In this document: positions 45,001-45,867 of the stretch, one piece after another | How positions within the stretch are numbered: position 1 is the stretch's first letter | Layout of the letters: every line of letters starts with the position of its first letter | Assembly (NCBI GenBank): GCA_019633425.1 | Contig: WSUB01000247.1 | Span: forward strand, 1-45,867 | Direction of reading: 5' to 3' | DNA length: 45,867 nucleotides | Source: Tulasnella sp. 424 | Lineage: Eukaryota > Basidiomycota > Agaricomycetes > Cantharellales > Tulasnellaceae | Program-made: the position numbers and the translations under genes | Notes under the pieces: generated by a model | Seen by the model: only the letters and a program-made list of their open reading frames with translations | Told to the model about the DNA's origin: nothing | Database searches by the model: none

Positions 45001-45867
45001 TCAATCATCCTCTTTCAAGACTTCCTTCCCAACAATGCGCTCAATGGAGTGGAAGATATCAGAATGCGCAAACTTCATCCCACTAAGCCGCAGAATTTTC
45101 AGTGGAGATGGCTACCAATTTGGGGCGCCTCCACTTGGGTTTCCATGCTCCTCTTGAGATGACCCATAGCGCTCCTGTATCATTGTGAGAGTTAGATTGG
45201 ACCACTTCCATGCGTCATCAAGTTCCACATATCTGAGGTCTGGCCAACGCCACCGCCAGCCGGCACTTGTTTGATATGGTGACGCTAGGTGCTCCACAAG
45301 AAGAGCTGCAGCTCCCGCGGTCACGTTTGGAGAGACCAGTTGATCCACGTTATCGAGACCCTCCATCAACTTTTGGAGACCCTGCAACTCCGAGCTGGGA
45401 CGTGTGGACGACACCCGCAACCGCATCTCCGACACGTACGACAGCTCCAAAACAAACTCCTCCGCTACCCAACAACTCAGTTCATCCGGATCCTGGCAAC
45501 GAAGTGAAATACCAACATGTCTCCCCTCTCCCGAGATTTGCAAAGCGGTGAATTCGGATCCGATGAGAATGGAGAAAATCTCGTTTCGAGGGAGGGCGTG
45601 GCGGATGGACTCGAGGAGTAGGGGACTTTGGGGATGAAGTAGAGACGCGACAAGGTCCCTCTGGAGGTTCTCTTTCAGCTCGAGATTCCGGAGAGCAGGG
45701 GCACAAAGGCTGCCTAGTACGTAACGACTTCCGCCCATCGTCATATTCTCGAGCTTGATCTCCCTGAGCTTGGCCAGTGTGAGTGGAGGCTCCTGCAGCT
45801 TTAGTTCCGTCCAATCTAAAAGCTCGAATAGCATCTCAACTCCGATAAGATGAAGGGTCTCTATCCC
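45001..45867 (-). pseudogene. F-box/LRR family copy with a nonsense codon, running off the right edge
   Basis: The minus-strand frame from the right edge encodes the C-terminal half of the same family as 27680-29432. It contains LREIKLENMTMGGSRYVLGSL, LRNLELKENL, HLASPYQTSAGWRWRWPDLR and MIQERYGSSQEE. A TAG at 45112-45114 follows GGAPNW. Beyond it, the same frame continues with clear family similarity (PSPLKILRLSGMKFAHSDIF...GKEVLKEDD) to a TGA at 45001-45003. Either the gene makes a protein about 36 residues shorter than its relative, or it is a young pseudogene. The N-terminus lies outside the window. A 39 bp intron that would skip the stop is possible in principle but would remove conserved residues. 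Confidence 0.65.

Noticed and set aside
45074..45113. 39 bp intron that would bypass the stop in the right-edge F-box copy
   Set aside because: It would be shorter than every other intron in the window and would remove PSPLKILRL, which is conserved in the relatives.
30000..45867. Transposable element as the cause of the kinase duplications
   Set aside because: I saw no reverse transcriptase, transposase, terminal repeats or target-site duplications. The copies keep introns, so retrotransposition is excluded, and tandem recombination fits better.

Overview
This window looks like nuclear DNA from a filamentous basidiomycete, probably an Agaricomycete. The evidence is dense genes split by many 50-110 bp GT-AG introns, long F-box/leucine-rich proteins, a TRI5-family terpene synthase and tyrosine-kinase-like (TKL) kinases fused to tetratricopeptide (TPR) arrays. 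The genus cannot be fixed from the sequence. No tRNA, rRNA, CRISPR array or recognisable transposon gene was seen.

Positions 1-30 kb are mostly single-copy genes. In order they are: a 5'-incomplete hypothetical gene (+); a full-size ABCB/MDR-type exporter (-) divergent from a chk1 checkpoint kinase (+); an F-box protein (-); a long coiled-coil protein (-); a trichodiene-synthase-family sesquiterpene synthase (-); a multi-LIM-domain protein (-); a MYND zinc-finger protein (-); and a second, unrelated F-box protein (-). For chk1, the terpene synthase, the LIM, MYND and F-box genes and the three kinases, I chained exons by hand and the frame closes exactly, which supports the models.

Positions 30-45.9 kb are an accessory, duplicated region. 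Three tandem same-strand kinase-TPR genes (31.2-33.7, 36.4-39.0 and 41.6-44.4 kb) sit in duplicated blocks of 3.2-3.6 kb. They encode proteins of 696, 736 and 793 residues, with 7, 8 and 9 TPRs. The arrays differ by exact 40-residue units, and the third contains a perfectly repeated 120 bp unit. Debris lies between and around them: an internally deleted F-box pseudogene, an F-box copy with a nonsense codon running off the right edge, a truncated MFAP1-like splicing-factor pseudogene, two copies of an RS-rich tail, and an unidentified broken gene.

The best candidate for an undescribed system is this repeat-variable kinase-TPR family. Kinase catalytic residues are retained, the glycine-rich loop is degenerate, and the TPR arrays appear to expand by unequal exchange, as in fungal NLR-type recognition genes. 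A recognition or immune role is inference only.
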